The notes beneath the pieces are model-generated. The model saw only the letters and a list, made by a program, of their open reading frames with translations, had not been told where the DNA came from and did not search any database. Made by a program: the position numbers and the translations under genes. 27,862 bases of DNA from Candidatus Woesearchaeota archaeon (GTDB lineage Archaea; Nanobdellota; Nanobdellia; Woesearchaeales; GW2011-AR4), in assembly GCA_018303645.1 (NCBI GenBank), contig JAGVXR010000015.1, positions 1 to 27,862 on the forward strand, given 5' to 3'. Position 1 is the first letter of the stretch. The number at the start of each line of letters is the position of its first letter. This document shows positions 7,533-15,142 of the stretch, piece by piece.

Positions 7533-10124
7533 GTGTTACCCGAAAACTATTTATTGTATGGGTTACCTAAATCAGTTGTGCCTGAACAAACACCGAAAGA
7601 AAGTCCAAAATCGTTTTGGAAGCGATATGAATTTCTTATTATTGTTATAGCCACCCTGCTGCTCATCTATGGCTTTGTCGTCTTCAACCAAAAAATAAAT
7701 TTCCTGCTGGGCAATGAGCTGATTGTTTATCTGGCCCCTCAGCAGAAATCATTTGACATGCATTATGGGGAAACGAGCAAAGTTGCGTTTGACGTGTCCA
7801 TTGACAATGCTGCATATTGCAGGGCGTCATGCTCATATGCATTCAGCGACATGAGCATAAGCGAGATTGTCGACAAAGGCGGTTTTGATATTCAAAAAGG
7901 GCGGCATTTCACTAAAAGCTACGACTTGAGTGTGAAGAGGCTCGGCTCCGGGCAGGACATATACAGCTTTGAAGCCAAATGCCATAGCATAAAGTCATTT
8001 TTGTGCTTCACAAAAAGCCCTGAAAAGTACAAGACTTCACTAATCACAGTTAACTATGATCTTACAGAGACCGAAAAAGAGCTGAAAAAAATACTAAAGA
8101 AGAATGTAACGGAACTGCTTATGATTCTGAGCGGCATAGACGTGCTGCACCAGCAGACTAACCAGAAATATTTTGAATTGGCGCATAAGGTTAACTTGAA
8201 TAACCTGTCAAAAGAAAAGATAAGCATTGATGATGCCTATGACAAGACAAGGATTTCGATAGAAAACCTCAGAAGCATATGGGCAGTTGAGGATTATGTT
8301 AAGCTAAGCCGGATGTTCAACGAAAGCTACTTCATGGTTCTGCGCGATGTTGAAAATTCAATCAAAAATCTGGACTGGGAAATTGACAGCGCAGTCAATC
8401 TGCACAATGGATTATTGCTTAAACTGAAAACCTTAAACGAAAATTTGAATGATCTGGGCAGTTACGCAAATATCCTAGACGATAACGAAACATTAAACAA
8501 TTCTTCAGTTATAATGGATAAATTTAACGGAATTTCGTCTTCAATGGCAAACAACACATTTGAAAGCTATGCAGCGATAGTCGATGAAATAGGCGATATA
8601 ACAAAGCAGCAAAATTCATTAACAGAAAAAACAAGAATTCCGGCAGCTGAGCTGTTCTTTAAAACAGAATATTATCTGAAATTTGAGAATGACCTGCTGT
8701 GCAGCCTGAGGCAGGACTGCAGTAAAAACATCTCTGCAGCAGGCATGATTGAAAACTCTGGGAATTTCATTGAAAAATACCCTAATTCCGCGTACTTAAG
8801 GCAAAATTGCGATTCATTGAAGGAGTTAAACCAAATGCACCCAATCATAAGAAATGAAACCTCAGCGCTGATTGAAACCAGCAACACAAGCTTTCCATCA
8901 GATGAAAGGTTTCTGCAGGCGGCAGCTGATTTCAGGGATAATCTGGTGCGAAGCGTAAATAATTCGTACTTTGGCTCATTTGAAAAAATAAGATTAGAGA
9001 ATAAAACAAGCCCTGATATCGTTAAAATCGCGGAATATGCTTTGCCAAAAAACCTGACAGAAATCGAATTGATAGCTTACAACGAGTCCGTAAACCTTTC
9101 ATTGCACTTATTATCAAAAATAAATCTTTCCCGGGATGCCTTGGAAATACTGGATAAATGCCAAAAACTCGGGCCTGAAAAAACAGGCTACTTTGATTTC
9201 AAGCCTGTAAGCCTCAACATATCATACAACATCACTTCGAAAATAGACACTAACTTAAGCGACAACCCGCCGATTTGCTGCATTTTCGGGGAATGCAGGC
9301 CCTGCTGCAGGGACGAGTCATGCAAAAACAATCCAAAAACATTTCCTGTGATATTCCTGCACGGGCATTCGTTTGCAAAAGACAACTCCCCTGAATTCTC
9401 CCTGGATTCCTTCAACAAGCTGCAGGCAAAACTTCAGGATGACGGCTACCTCAATGCAGGAATAGTGTCCCTTTACTCCAAAAATGAGCAATTGCAGCAG
9501 GGAATCTGGGGCTTGTCAGGAAAGCCGGTAACGGTAAAAGCCAGCTATTATTATGACGCCTTCAGAAAAGATGACAAGTACATCATGGTGCCGACAAAAA
9601 GCGAGAATATCGACACTTATGCGCTAAGGCTTAAGGATTTAATTGAAATTGTCAAAGAAAGGACCAACAAGCCAAAAGTCAGCATAATTGCGCACTCAAT
9701 GGGCGGCTTGGTTGCAAGAAGGTACATCCAGATATTCGGCGATGATGATGTTGACAAATTAATTATGATATCCGCCCCGAATAATGGCATTTCAGGTGCA
9801 ATCGGCGATTACTGCGGATTTGTAGGCGAGAACAGGGAATGTGTAGACATGCAGGAGAACAGCCTGTTCATCAACAAATTGAATGACAATTCAAAGCAGC
9901 CGAAAAAAACCAGGCTTTACTCGGTGATAGGGCGTGGCTGCAGCATGAAGCTCGGCGATGGGGACGGCATAGTACTGTCTGAAAATGCAAAGCTGGAGAA
10001 TGCCGAGCTGCACTTTGTAAACGGCACCTGCCCGCTGTTCGGGAGCACACTGCATACCGAAATCCTTGACACAGAGAAATACCCTGAGACTTATAGAATA
10101 ATAACAGATATATTGAGCGGGTAA
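7533..10124 (+). CDS. Large membrane-anchored alpha/beta hydrolase (lipase-like)
   Basis: An 863-residue protein with one N-terminal transmembrane helix (about residues 34-52), a long extracellular region and a C-terminal alpha/beta hydrolase. The middle (about 180-560) is helical with heptad-like charged stretches and many N-x-S/T sites. A cysteine cluster (CCIFGECRPCC, near 585) precedes the hydrolase, which opens with VIFLHGH. The nucleophile is S722 in the AHSMGG elbow, the acid is likely D809 or D811 in GDGDG, and the base is H841 in LHTEIL, so the triad is complete. The elbow resembles PGAP1-like lipases and esterases; the substrate is unknown, an envelope lipid or ester being one guess. 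The start is GTG at 7533; the frame has no good upstream alternative. A hairpin follows the stop. Confidence 0.75.
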   Translation: MLPENYLLYGLPKSVVPEQTPKESPKSFWKRYEFLIIVIATLLLIYGFVVFNQKINFLLGNELIVYLAPQQKSFDMHYGETSKVAFDVSIDNAAYCRASCSYAFSDMSISEIVDKGGFDIQKGRHFTKSYDLSVKRLGSGQDIYSFEAKCHSIKSFLCFTKSPEKYKTSLITVNYDLTETEKELKKILKKNVTELLMILSGIDVLHQQTNQKYFELAHKVNLNNLSKEKISIDDAYDKTRISIENLRSIWAVEDYVKLSRMFNESYFMVLRDVENSIKNLDWEIDSAVNLHNGLLLKLKTLNENLNDLGSYANILDDNETLNNSSVIMDKFNGISSSMANNTFESYAAIVDEIGDITKQQNSLTEKTRIPAAELFFKTEYYLKFENDLLCSLRQDCSKNISAAGMIENSGNFIEKYPNSAYLRQNCDSLKELNQMHPIIRNETSALIETSNTSFPSDERFLQAAADFRDNLVRSVNNSYFGSFEKIRLENKTSPDIVKIAEYALPKNLTEIELIAYNESVNLSLHLLSKINLSRDALEILDKCQKLGPEKTGYFDFKPVSLNISYNITSKIDTNLSDNPPICCIFGECRPCCRDESCKNNPKTFPVIFLHGHSFAKDNSPEFSLDSFNKLQAKLQDDGYLNAGIVSLYSKNEQLQQGIWGLSGKPVTVKASYYYDAFRKDDKYIMVPTKSENIDTYALRLKDLIEIVKERTNKPKVSIIAHSMGGLVARRYIQIFGDDDVDKLIMISAPNNGISGAIGDYCGFVGENRECVDMQENSLFINKLNDNSKQPKKTRLYSVIGRGCSMKLGDGDGIVLSENAKLENAELHFVNGTCPLFGSTLHTEILDTEKYPETYRIITDILSG

Positions 10125-10145
10125 CGTATTCGCAATGTTAAACTC

Positions 10146-10170
10146 TTTTACCCTGCAAAGCGTGGTAAAA
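10146..10170 (+). terminator. Hairpin after the hydrolase gene
   Basis: TTTTACC (10146-10152) and GGTAAAA (10164-10170) form a seven-base-pair stem with an 11-base loop, 22 bases after the hydrolase stop. It could end or stabilise that transcript; archaeal termination usually needs only a T-run, so this is tentative. Confidence 0.35.
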
Positions 10171-10217
10171 TTGCGCGCAAAATCAAAGGGCAGTTTTCGT
10201 TGTAAAGCGAAAGTTTT

Positions 10218-10235
10218 ATATATCAATTGATATAT
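10218..10235. promoter_or_regulatory. Palindromic operator overlapping the TATA box of the toxin-antitoxin operon
   Basis: ATATATCAATTGATATAT is a perfect 18-base palindrome, centred between 10226 and 10227, only 11-28 bases before the ATG at 10246. It includes the TATATA that would serve as TATA box. Type II toxin-antitoxin operons are usually repressed by their own antitoxin at such a site, so this is the likely operator. Confidence 0.6.
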
Positions 10236-10245
10236 TAGTGTTATT

Positions 10246-10524
10246 ATGCAAAAGCAACTATTAAAAAATCCATTTGTAAGGTCGCCAACACTAGATACAG
10301 TGTTAATGGTAGAGAGATTTATTGATAAGTATAGTGGTGAGTTAAATAGGACAGAATTGTGGAAAAAATTGCCAAAAAAGGTAATGTGGCAGACTTACTT
10401 AGTTATTTTGGACTATTTGCAGGAAATTAACAAGATTGCCATAGACAGAAAAGGGAAGATTGGATACATTTGGAATCCAGAATTGGCAAAAAGACTAAGG
10501 CAAAGAGCTGAGATTAAATTATGA
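10246..10524 (+). CDS. Putative antitoxin, small winged-helix-like protein
   Basis: A 92-residue basic protein. Residues 14-75 can form a winged helix: TLDTVLMVERFIDKYSG, then RTELWKKLPKKVMWQTYLVILDYLQEIN as the recognition part, then a wing strand KIAIDRKGKIGYIW. The last 15 residues are basic and helical. It overlaps the next gene by four bases (ATGA), a sign of translational coupling. With a RelE/ParE-like partner and a palindromic operator in front, the role of DNA-binding antitoxin is inferred from layout; I do not recognise a named antitoxin family. Confidence 0.65.
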   Translation: MQKQLLKNPFVRSPTLDTVLMVERFIDKYSGELNRTELWKKLPKKVMWQTYLVILDYLQEINKIAIDRKGKIGYIWNPELAKRLRQRAEIKL

Positions 10525-10859
10525 TAAAGCCTTCTAGGGTTGTTTTTATTTCTGACGAACTAGAGAATAGTTTTAACTCTTTGCCAGAAGATGATTTTGT
10601 TAAAAAATCCATGATTAGGGCAATTAAAGATTTAAAGCAAAATGCTTTTTCGGGGATTCATGTTCCAAAAAGATTAATCCCTGATGAATATATAAAAAAA
10701 TGGGGAATAAAAAACCTTTGGAAGTATGATATGCCCAGAGGATGGAGATTATTGTATACTATTACAAGCGATAATGAAGTTGACTTGATTTCAGCAATTT
10801 TGGAATGGTTTGACCATAACAAATTTATTGAGTTCAACTATCCCTATTTATTCAGGTAA
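10521..10859 (+). CDS. RelE/ParE-like toxin
   Basis: A 112-residue basic protein. It fits the RelE/ParE fold: N-terminal strand VVFISDELENSF, two helices (FVKKSMIRAIKDLKQNA), then three or four strands ending in GWRLLYTI and VDLISAILEWFDHNKF. The block NLWKYDMPRGWRLLYTI is familiar from archaeal RelE/ParE-like proteins. Toxins of this fold cleave ribosome-bound mRNA or poison gyrase; which applies cannot be told. It overlaps the antitoxin by four bases. Its last 16 bases overlap the 3' end of the convergent MscS gene. Both genes are AT-rich relative to their neighbours, consistent with a mobile module. Confidence 0.7.
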   Translation: MIKPSRVVFISDELENSFNSLPEDDFVKKSMIRAIKDLKQNAFSGIHVPKRLIPDEYIKKWGIKNLWKYDMPRGWRLLYTITSDNEVDLISAILEWFDHNKFIEFNYPYLFR

Positions 10860-11890
10860 ACGGTCCTTGTCGGGAATGGTATTCCTATCTTGTTCCTGTT
10901 CAATGCATTGTAAATGGCTGTTGTCGCAGCCTCTTTTGCCTCTAACTTTACCTCAATAGATTCTACCCAGAAGAAAGCCTTGAATCTAAGCGCATAATCG
11001 CCCATTTCAGTGAAAATAACCTGAGGAGCAGGCTCTTTCAGCGCGCCTTTCAGGCTGTTTAATTCCTTTAGCGCTATTTTTTTGACCTCCTCGGCATCCG
11101 AGCCGTACTTGACTCCAAAATCAACTCCCACCCTTGTGGTTGGCAATGGCTTGTGGTAATTATATATTTTTGAATCTGCCAGCTTTCCATTCGGCAGTAT
11201 TATCAAGTCGCCGTCCCTGCTTTTTATCTTGGTGCTCCTGAGCCCTATGTCCATGATAGTGCCTTCAGTTCCGTCGTCCAGCTTTATAAAATCATCAACA
11301 GTTATGCTCCTGTCAACAATCAATGAAACCCCTCCAAAGATATTGCCGAGGGTGCTTTGCAATGCAAAAGCAACTGCAATTCCTGCTATTCCAAGCGAGG
11401 CAAGCAAAGGCCCGACTTCTATGCCCCAGGCATTGAGTATGAAAATTAAGCCTATAAAGCTCAGGACTATCCTTGAGAATTTCTGGAAAAGAAGCACAAC
11501 CTCGTCATCAACCTTTGACTCTGTTTTTGACGCAAATTTCCTGCCCCAGTTGATTATCAATATGTCAAATATTTCAATTATAATGTAGGTTACAACAGCG
11601 ATTACCAGTGTGGAGATAATATGCTCGGCTATGTCGAGTATGTCCGCCCTTATTTGATGCGGGATTATTGCAAGCCTCAATCCCATAAGAAGGAGTATAA
11701 GCGATATTGGCTTGTTTATTTTCGCAACTATCAAATCATCGATTATTGTCTTTGTTCTTTTTGTTATTCTGAGGATTATTTTCTGCGATACAATAACGAC
11801 AATCTGCGACAGGGCATAGAATATCACGAGTATTATAACAGAATGAAGGTACTTGTTGGTTGTTATTTGATTAAGCAGTTCGAGAACCAT
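10844..11890 (-). CDS. mscS: Small-conductance mechanosensitive channel, MscS family
   Basis: It releases solutes when membrane tension rises after osmotic downshock. The 348 residues have four or five hydrophobic helices: 12-32, 55-72, 86-112, 135-155 and the pore helix with LASLGIAGIAVAFALQSTLGN. The MscS beta domain follows directly (VDDFIKLDDGTEGTIMDIGLRST, ILPNGKLADSKIYNY), then the alpha/beta C-terminal domain. It ends inside the 3' end of the toxin gene on the other strand. The ATG at 11890 is the natural start just before the first helix. Confidence 0.92.
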   Translation of the reverse strand: MVLELLNQITTNKYLHSVIILVIFYALSQIVVIVSQKIILRITKRTKTIIDDLIVAKINKPISLILLLMGLRLAIIPHQIRADILDIAEHIISTLVIAVVTYIIIEIFDILIINWGRKFASKTESKVDDEVVLLFQKFSRIVLSFIGLIFILNAWGIEVGPLLASLGIAGIAVAFALQSTLGNIFGGVSLIVDRSITVDDFIKLDDGTEGTIMDIGLRSTKIKSRDGDLIILPNGKLADSKIYNYHKPLPTTRVGVDFGVKYGSDAEEVKKIALKELNSLKGALKEPAPQVIFTEMGDYALRFKAFFWVESIEVKLEAKEAATTAIYNALNRNKIGIPFPTRTVYLNK

Positions 11891-11942
11891 AAAAATGAGG
11901 ATTAAAAGGACTATTTATAGTTTTTGATTAACTAAGGAATAA

Positions 11943-12467
11943 TCATTTATTTTCCAGAGTCTGTATCATGCATGAGCAGGGAAGCTTTTTTGAGGCTCTT
12001 TCCAGGGCTTGTCTGGCTATGCCAAGGTTTTGCTTGTCGACATTCACCTGGAAAAGCACCTGTTCTTTCCTTACCCTTGCGGCAACCCCTATGGGCTTGC
12101 CGAATGAGTGCGCCATGCCGGAGCTGAATCTGTCAGCGCCTGCGCCTGATGCAAGCGCATGCTCCCTAAGCACCTGATGGGGGTAAACTTTCACTTTTAG
12201 GTGGAAGCCGTTCAGCCCAAGATGCGATTCAAGAAGCTTATTTGAGGTTTGCCTTGCGCTTTCCAATGCATTGTCCCTTATCTGCAAAGCAGATTTTGAC
12301 AAGAGGTTAAGGGTCCACCCAAATATTTTGCTTGCATCGCCTGTGTCAAACCTTACAACCTTTACATTCGGGGACATCCTTATGTACGATTTTGCCTTGA
12401 ACTTTGATGTCCTTGTGTACGGCCTTTTAAGCCTTCTGTAAGCCACAAATTTCCTTATTCTTGCCAT
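11943..12467 (-). CDS. rpl10e: 50S ribosomal protein L10e (uL16)
   Basis: Large-subunit protein of the L16/L10e family that contacts tRNA near the peptidyl-transferase centre. The start at 12467 gives MARIRKFVAYRRLKRPYTR, the conserved N-terminus of archaeal L10e, and 174 residues, the expected size. An upstream methionine at 12554 in the same frame adds 29 residues of no similarity and is rejected. Family blocks include KVVRFDTGD, ARQTSNKLLE, HLKVKVYPHQVLREHALASGAGADRFSSGM and FGKPIGVAARV. A TATA-like TTATTTTTAAA lies 20-30 bases upstream on the minus strand. It is divergent from the pilin-like gene. Confidence 0.95.
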   Translation of the reverse strand: MARIRKFVAYRRLKRPYTRTSKFKAKSYIRMSPNVKVVRFDTGDASKIFGWTLNLLSKSALQIRDNALESARQTSNKLLESHLGLNGFHLKVKVYPHQVLREHALASGAGADRFSSGMAHSFGKPIGVAARVRKEQVLFQVNVDKQNLGIARQALERASKKLPCSCMIQTLENK

Positions 12468-12595
12468 AATGCAACGTATTTTTGAGTTATTTTTAAATGT
12501 TGTTGTTTGGAATTTATTGCCGCAATTAGAAAAATTTATAAATAAGCTGTACAATGGATTTGTTATTGATTAATTGCTGGAAAAAGAGGTGAATC

Positions 12596-13162
12596 ATGCG
12601 CAATAAGAAGGCTTCTCTAGAAATTTCGATACAGGCAATTGTAATTGTTGTGCTTGCAATGACTCTTCTTGGACTGGGATTGGGATTTATAAGGGGCATG
12701 TTCAAGGGAATAACAGGCGTGCAGGAGCAGATAACCGAGGATGTAAGGGCAAAGATTGGAAGGCAGTTGATTGAATCTGAGGAAAAAGTTGCCTTTCCCC
12801 GAAGCGAGATTACAATCAAGAGAGGGGATTCGATAGTTTTTGATGTCGGCATAAGGAACAAGGAAAATGCTGAATTGAAGTATAAAATGAAGTTTAATGC
12901 AGTTAGCGTTGCCCCGGCGAATCTTATCCTTGATACTGCTCTTGAGGAAACTGAAAATGAGTGGTTTCAATATTCAAAGAGCGAGTACGTTTTGCCGCCT
13001 GCAGAATTTGATGTAAGACAAATAAGAATGAACATACCAACAACTGCAAAGGCTGGTTCCTATTTTTTTACATTTGATGTGTTAAACATAGAAACTTCCG
13101 TCGTGACTGACCAATCTACTTTTTACGCGCAAAAGGATTTTTTTATTGTTGTAATTGGATAA
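12596..13162 (+). CDS. Pilin-like single-helix exported protein, paralogue 1
   Basis: A 188-residue protein. The N-terminus KKASLEISIQAIVIVVLAMTLL has a short basic leader, then a glutamate at the position corresponding to +5 of class III (type IV pilin) signal peptides, then a hydrophobic helix (about 8-31). The canonical glycine at -1 is missing, so processing is uncertain. After the helix comes a short helical linker (IRGMFKGITGVQEQITEDV) and a beta-rich exported domain with EITIKRGDSIVFDVGIRNKENAEL and AGSYFFTFDVLN. The protein at 18032-18598 has the same length and layout, so they are paralogues. GAGGTGAATC before the ATG gives a good Shine-Dalgarno. It heads a possible operon with the small membrane protein at 13164. 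Confidence 0.7.
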   Translation: MRNKKASLEISIQAIVIVVLAMTLLGLGLGFIRGMFKGITGVQEQITEDVRAKIGRQLIESEEKVAFPRSEITIKRGDSIVFDVGIRNKENAELKYKMKFNAVSVAPANLILDTALEETENEWFQYSKSEYVLPPAEFDVRQIRMNIPTTAKAGSYFFTFDVLNIETSVVTDQSTFYAQKDFFIVVIG

Positions 13163-13163
13163 A

Positions 13164-13376
13164 ATGAAAAGAAGATTAAGCGAGCAACAGGAATTTGAAA
13201 TAATGAAGATGGTTTTGGACAAGTTCCTGTGGCTTGGGTTTGGAATAATGGCTTACGGGCTGTATTTGATGTTTAGCGACACTGTCCAGATTGGCTTGTC
13301 ATGGATAGTGGCAGGGGCAGTCATACTTTTCATTTTTACATGGATTATTGTAAAAGAATATGAGATTGTAAGGTAA
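13164..13376 (+). CDS. Two-helix small membrane protein
   Basis: A 70-residue protein starting at the ATG one base after the stop of the pilin-like gene (TAAAATG). A TTG nine bases earlier is in frame but less likely. Residues 1-20 are charged and helical (RRLSEQQEFEIMKMVLDKF), followed by two hydrophobic helices, at about 21-40 and 47-65. I do not recognise a family. Spacing says it is co-transcribed with the pilin-like protein and might help anchor or assemble it. Confidence 0.65.
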   Translation: MKRRLSEQQEFEIMKMVLDKFLWLGFGIMAYGLYLMFSDTVQIGLSWIVAGAVILFIFTWIIVKEYEIVR

Positions 13377-13439
13377 TTCTGAAATTTGATTTTTATTTTC
13401 ATAACATTTATATATTAGCAAAATAGCTTTCCAAGATTA

Positions 13440-13595
13440 ATGAATCATGACGAGCCAAAGTTCGAGGAGAAGCTGCAAAAATTCTCTGTTGTTCAGGAAT
13501 GCCCGAGATGCAGGCAGTTAAGCCTGTCATTCAGGGAAAACAGGATATTGTGCTTGAACTGCGGCTATGAGGAAAAAATTCCAGCAATAAGGTAA
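13440..13595 (+). CDS. Short zinc-ribbon protein
   Basis: A 51-residue protein. Four cysteines, C21 and C24 (CPRC) and C38 and C41 (CLNC), form a classical zinc ribbon separated by 13 residues, with the aromatic GYEE after the last one, as in TFIIS/RPB-like ribbons. The N-terminal 18 residues are charged. A TATA-like ATTTATATATTA lies about 25-35 bases before the ATG. The stop is four bases before the NYN nuclease gene, so the two are probably one transcript; it may supply nucleic-acid binding to that enzyme. Confidence 0.65.
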   Translation: MNHDEPKFEEKLQKFSVVQECPRCRQLSLSFRENRILCLNCGYEEKIPAIR

Positions 13596-13599
13596 GCAA

Positions 13600-14106
13600 A
13601 TGAATGTGAGTTTTCGCGATCAAAGAGTAGGTGTGTTTGTTGACGTGCAGAACATGTACTACTCCGCCAAAAACCTATATAATGCAAAGGTTAATTTCGC
13701 GCAGATACTGAAAACTGCTGTCGGCAACAGGAGCCTGATAAGGGCTATCGCTTATGTCATAAAAGCTGACGTAAAGGAAGAGCAGAATTTTTTTGACGCG
13801 CTCGAAAAAATAGGATTTGAGGTGAAAGCCAAGGACCTGCAGATTTTTGCAGGAGGGGCAAAAAAAGGCGACTGGGACATTGGATTGGCGATGGACACAA
13901 TTGAACTGGCGCCAAAGCTTGACGCAATTGTGATTGTCAGCGGCGACGGCGACTATGTGCCTTTGATACACCATTTAAGGCACGCGCTCGGCTGCAGGAT
14001 AGAAGTCATAGCATTCGGCAAGTCCAGTTCTGCAGTTCTTAAGGAGGAATGCGACTTGTTCACGGACATGGACATTGACAGGAGAAGGTACCTAATTTTT
14101 AGATGA
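13600..14106 (+). CDS. NYN domain (LabA/DUF88) PIN-like ribonuclease
   Basis: A 168-residue single-domain protein of the LabA/DUF88 branch of NYN nucleases, which are metal-dependent RNA-cutting enzymes related to PIN domains. Acidic residues typical of the site are present: D15 in VGVFVDVQNMYY, D91 and D93 in KKGDWDIGLAMD, and D116 and D118 in VSGDGDYVPLI. The last block is the signature of LabA-like proteins. It follows a zinc-ribbon gene by four bases. The substrate is unknown; roles in RNA processing or decay are usually assumed for this family. Confidence 0.85.
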   Translation: MNVSFRDQRVGVFVDVQNMYYSAKNLYNAKVNFAQILKTAVGNRSLIRAIAYVIKADVKEEQNFFDALEKIGFEVKAKDLQIFAGGAKKGDWDIGLAMDTIELAPKLDAIVIVSGDGDYVPLIHHLRHALGCRIEVIAFGKSSSAVLKEECDLFTDMDIDRRRYLIFR

Positions 14107-14151
14107 TAAACCCAAAAATTTAAATAATAAATGGCGACATTCCGTTTGAAA

Positions 14152-14475
14152 ATGCTCGATCTGACAAAAGATACTTTTGAAAAAGAGGTTCTTAAGGACA
14201 AATTGCCAGTTCTGGTTGACTTCTGGGCGCCATGGTGCGGCCCCTGCAGGATTGTGGGCCCCGTGCTGGAAAGGATTTCAAGCGAGTATACGCATAAATT
14301 AAAATTTGCAAAAATTAATGTTGACGACAACCAGGAAATTGCCGTACAGCATGATGTCAGGGGAATACCGTGCATGATAGTTTTTAAGAGCGGCAGGGAA
14401 GTTGACAGGATTATAGGCGCTTACCCTGAACCTGAGCTGAGGAAAAAGATAGATTTGATACTTGCAAAAGCCTAA
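14152..14475 (+). CDS. trxA: Thioredoxin
   Basis: Small disulfide reductase of the cytosol. The active site WCGPC gives C29 and C32 when numbered from the chosen start; FWAPWCGPCRIVGPVLERIS, the KINVDDNQEIA block and the cis-proline motif RGIPCM follow in the usual order. An upstream ATG at 14131 in the same frame adds seven residues. I choose 14152 because the TATA box (TTTAAATA, 14119-14126) lies about 28 bases before it, and the resulting 107 residues are the standard thioredoxin length. A short hairpin follows the stop. Confidence 0.92.
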   Translation: MLDLTKDTFEKEVLKDKLPVLVDFWAPWCGPCRIVGPVLERISSEYTHKLKFAKINVDDNQEIAVQHDVRGIPCMIVFKSGREVDRIIGAYPEPELRKKIDLILAKA

Positions 14476-14479
14476 GTAC

Positions 14480-14495
14480 ACCACTTCGTAGTGGT
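14480..14495 (+). terminator. Hairpin after thioredoxin
   Basis: ACCACT-TCGT-AGTGGT, a six-base-pair stem with a four-base loop, starts five bases after the thioredoxin stop. It may end or protect the transcript. There is no long T-run after it. Confidence 0.4.
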
Positions 14496-14522
14496 TAAAA
14501 TAGAAAGATTTAAAAAGGGCAA

Positions 14523-14576
14523 GAGGTGCAGGAAAAACAAGTGTTTCCTGAACCTCCTCATAATAATTCGGAGGTG
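14523..14576 (+). promoter_or_regulatory. Leader with two competing hairpins around the Shine-Dalgarno site
   Basis: The bases 14523-14535 and 14544-14556 pair over 12 of 13 positions (GAGGTGCAGGAAA with TTTCCTGAACCTC). The right arm also contains ACCTCC (14552-14557), which pairs perfectly with GGAGGT (14570-14575), the Shine-Dalgarno site of the next gene at 14582. The two pairings exclude each other, the layout of a translational switch. TATA-like TTAAAATA (14495-14502) would give a transcript holding both arms; TTTAAAAA (14509-14516) would start inside the first loop and leave only the inhibitory pairing. Confidence 0.45.
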
Positions 14577-14581
14577 CAAAC

Positions 14582-14740
14582 ATGAAGCAATTAAATCCGT
14601 TATTTGACATTGAGGGCATTGCCCCTGACTTTGAGTTTGAGGCCCGTGTGCTCGAGAAGAACAACAGGGAAGTGAACTTATTTATTAAGAAGGGATACAA
14701 AATAAAGAAATGCGTCTGGAACGGATTGATTGCATCCTGA
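14582..14740 (+). CDS. 52-residue protein, unknown
   Basis: A short frame starting six bases after a strong GGAGGTG. The product is MKQLNPLFDIEGIAPDFEFEAR and so on, amphipathic with a basic end (FIKKGYKIKKC). I recognise no family. The strong ribosome binding site, the structured leader and the two-base gap to the next gene argue that it is translated. Confidence 0.55.
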   Translation: MKQLNPLFDIEGIAPDFEFEARVLEKNNREVNLFIKKGYKIKKCVWNGLIAS

Positions 14741-14742
14741 TT

Positions 14743-15141
14743 ATGTACAAGGCAAAACTGTGGGACGAGGACAAGTGGAATATTCATTCAGGCAGCTACG
14801 GCTCTTCAAAGTACGGCAACTCGCCTCAGGAAGAAAAGAAAGACGAATCATACAACAAGCAGAAATACGGGCAGAAAGAAAAAAATTTGTCTTCAGATTA
14901 CATGAGAAAGGAAGATGAGGAAGAAAAGAAGGAAAAAAGCAATGATGTTTTCGACTTGGAAGAGGAAAAGAAAGAGCAGGAGATAAAAGAGGAGGACATT
15001 CCTGTAAAGGCTGCAAAAGAGGTATTTGACGAGACAAGGCTTGAAGCCAAAAAAACAGGAAGCAAAAAGGACGTAAAAACAATAGAGGACGCAATCAAAA
15101 AAGCCATTGAAGAGGAGAAAAAAGTCATCATGATGGATTGA
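14743..15141 (+). CDS. Charged, probably disordered/coiled protein
   Basis: 132 residues, starting two bases after the preceding stop. After a short aromatic N-terminus (YKAKLWDEDKWNIHSGSYG), it is dominated by lysine and glutamate, with low-complexity EEEKKEK stretches between about residues 50 and 90, and a helical end (TIEDAIKKAIEEEKKVIMM). It has no membrane helix and no known domain. It is one base from the DUF1461 gene, so the three genes 14582-15808 likely form one operon. It could be a cytoplasmic scaffold or regulator; function unknown. Confidence 0.65.
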   Translation: MYKAKLWDEDKWNIHSGSYGSSKYGNSPQEEKKDESYNKQKYGQKEKNLSSDYMRKEDEEEKKEKSNDVFDLEEEKKEQEIKEEDIPVKAAKEVFDETRLEAKKTGSKKDVKTIEDAIKKAIEEEKKVIMMD

Positions 15142-15142
15142 G

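Noticed and set aside
12468..12554. N-terminal extension of L10e
   Set aside because: The 29 added residues have no similarity to L10e, and MARIRK at 12467 is the conserved family start with a TATA box upstream.
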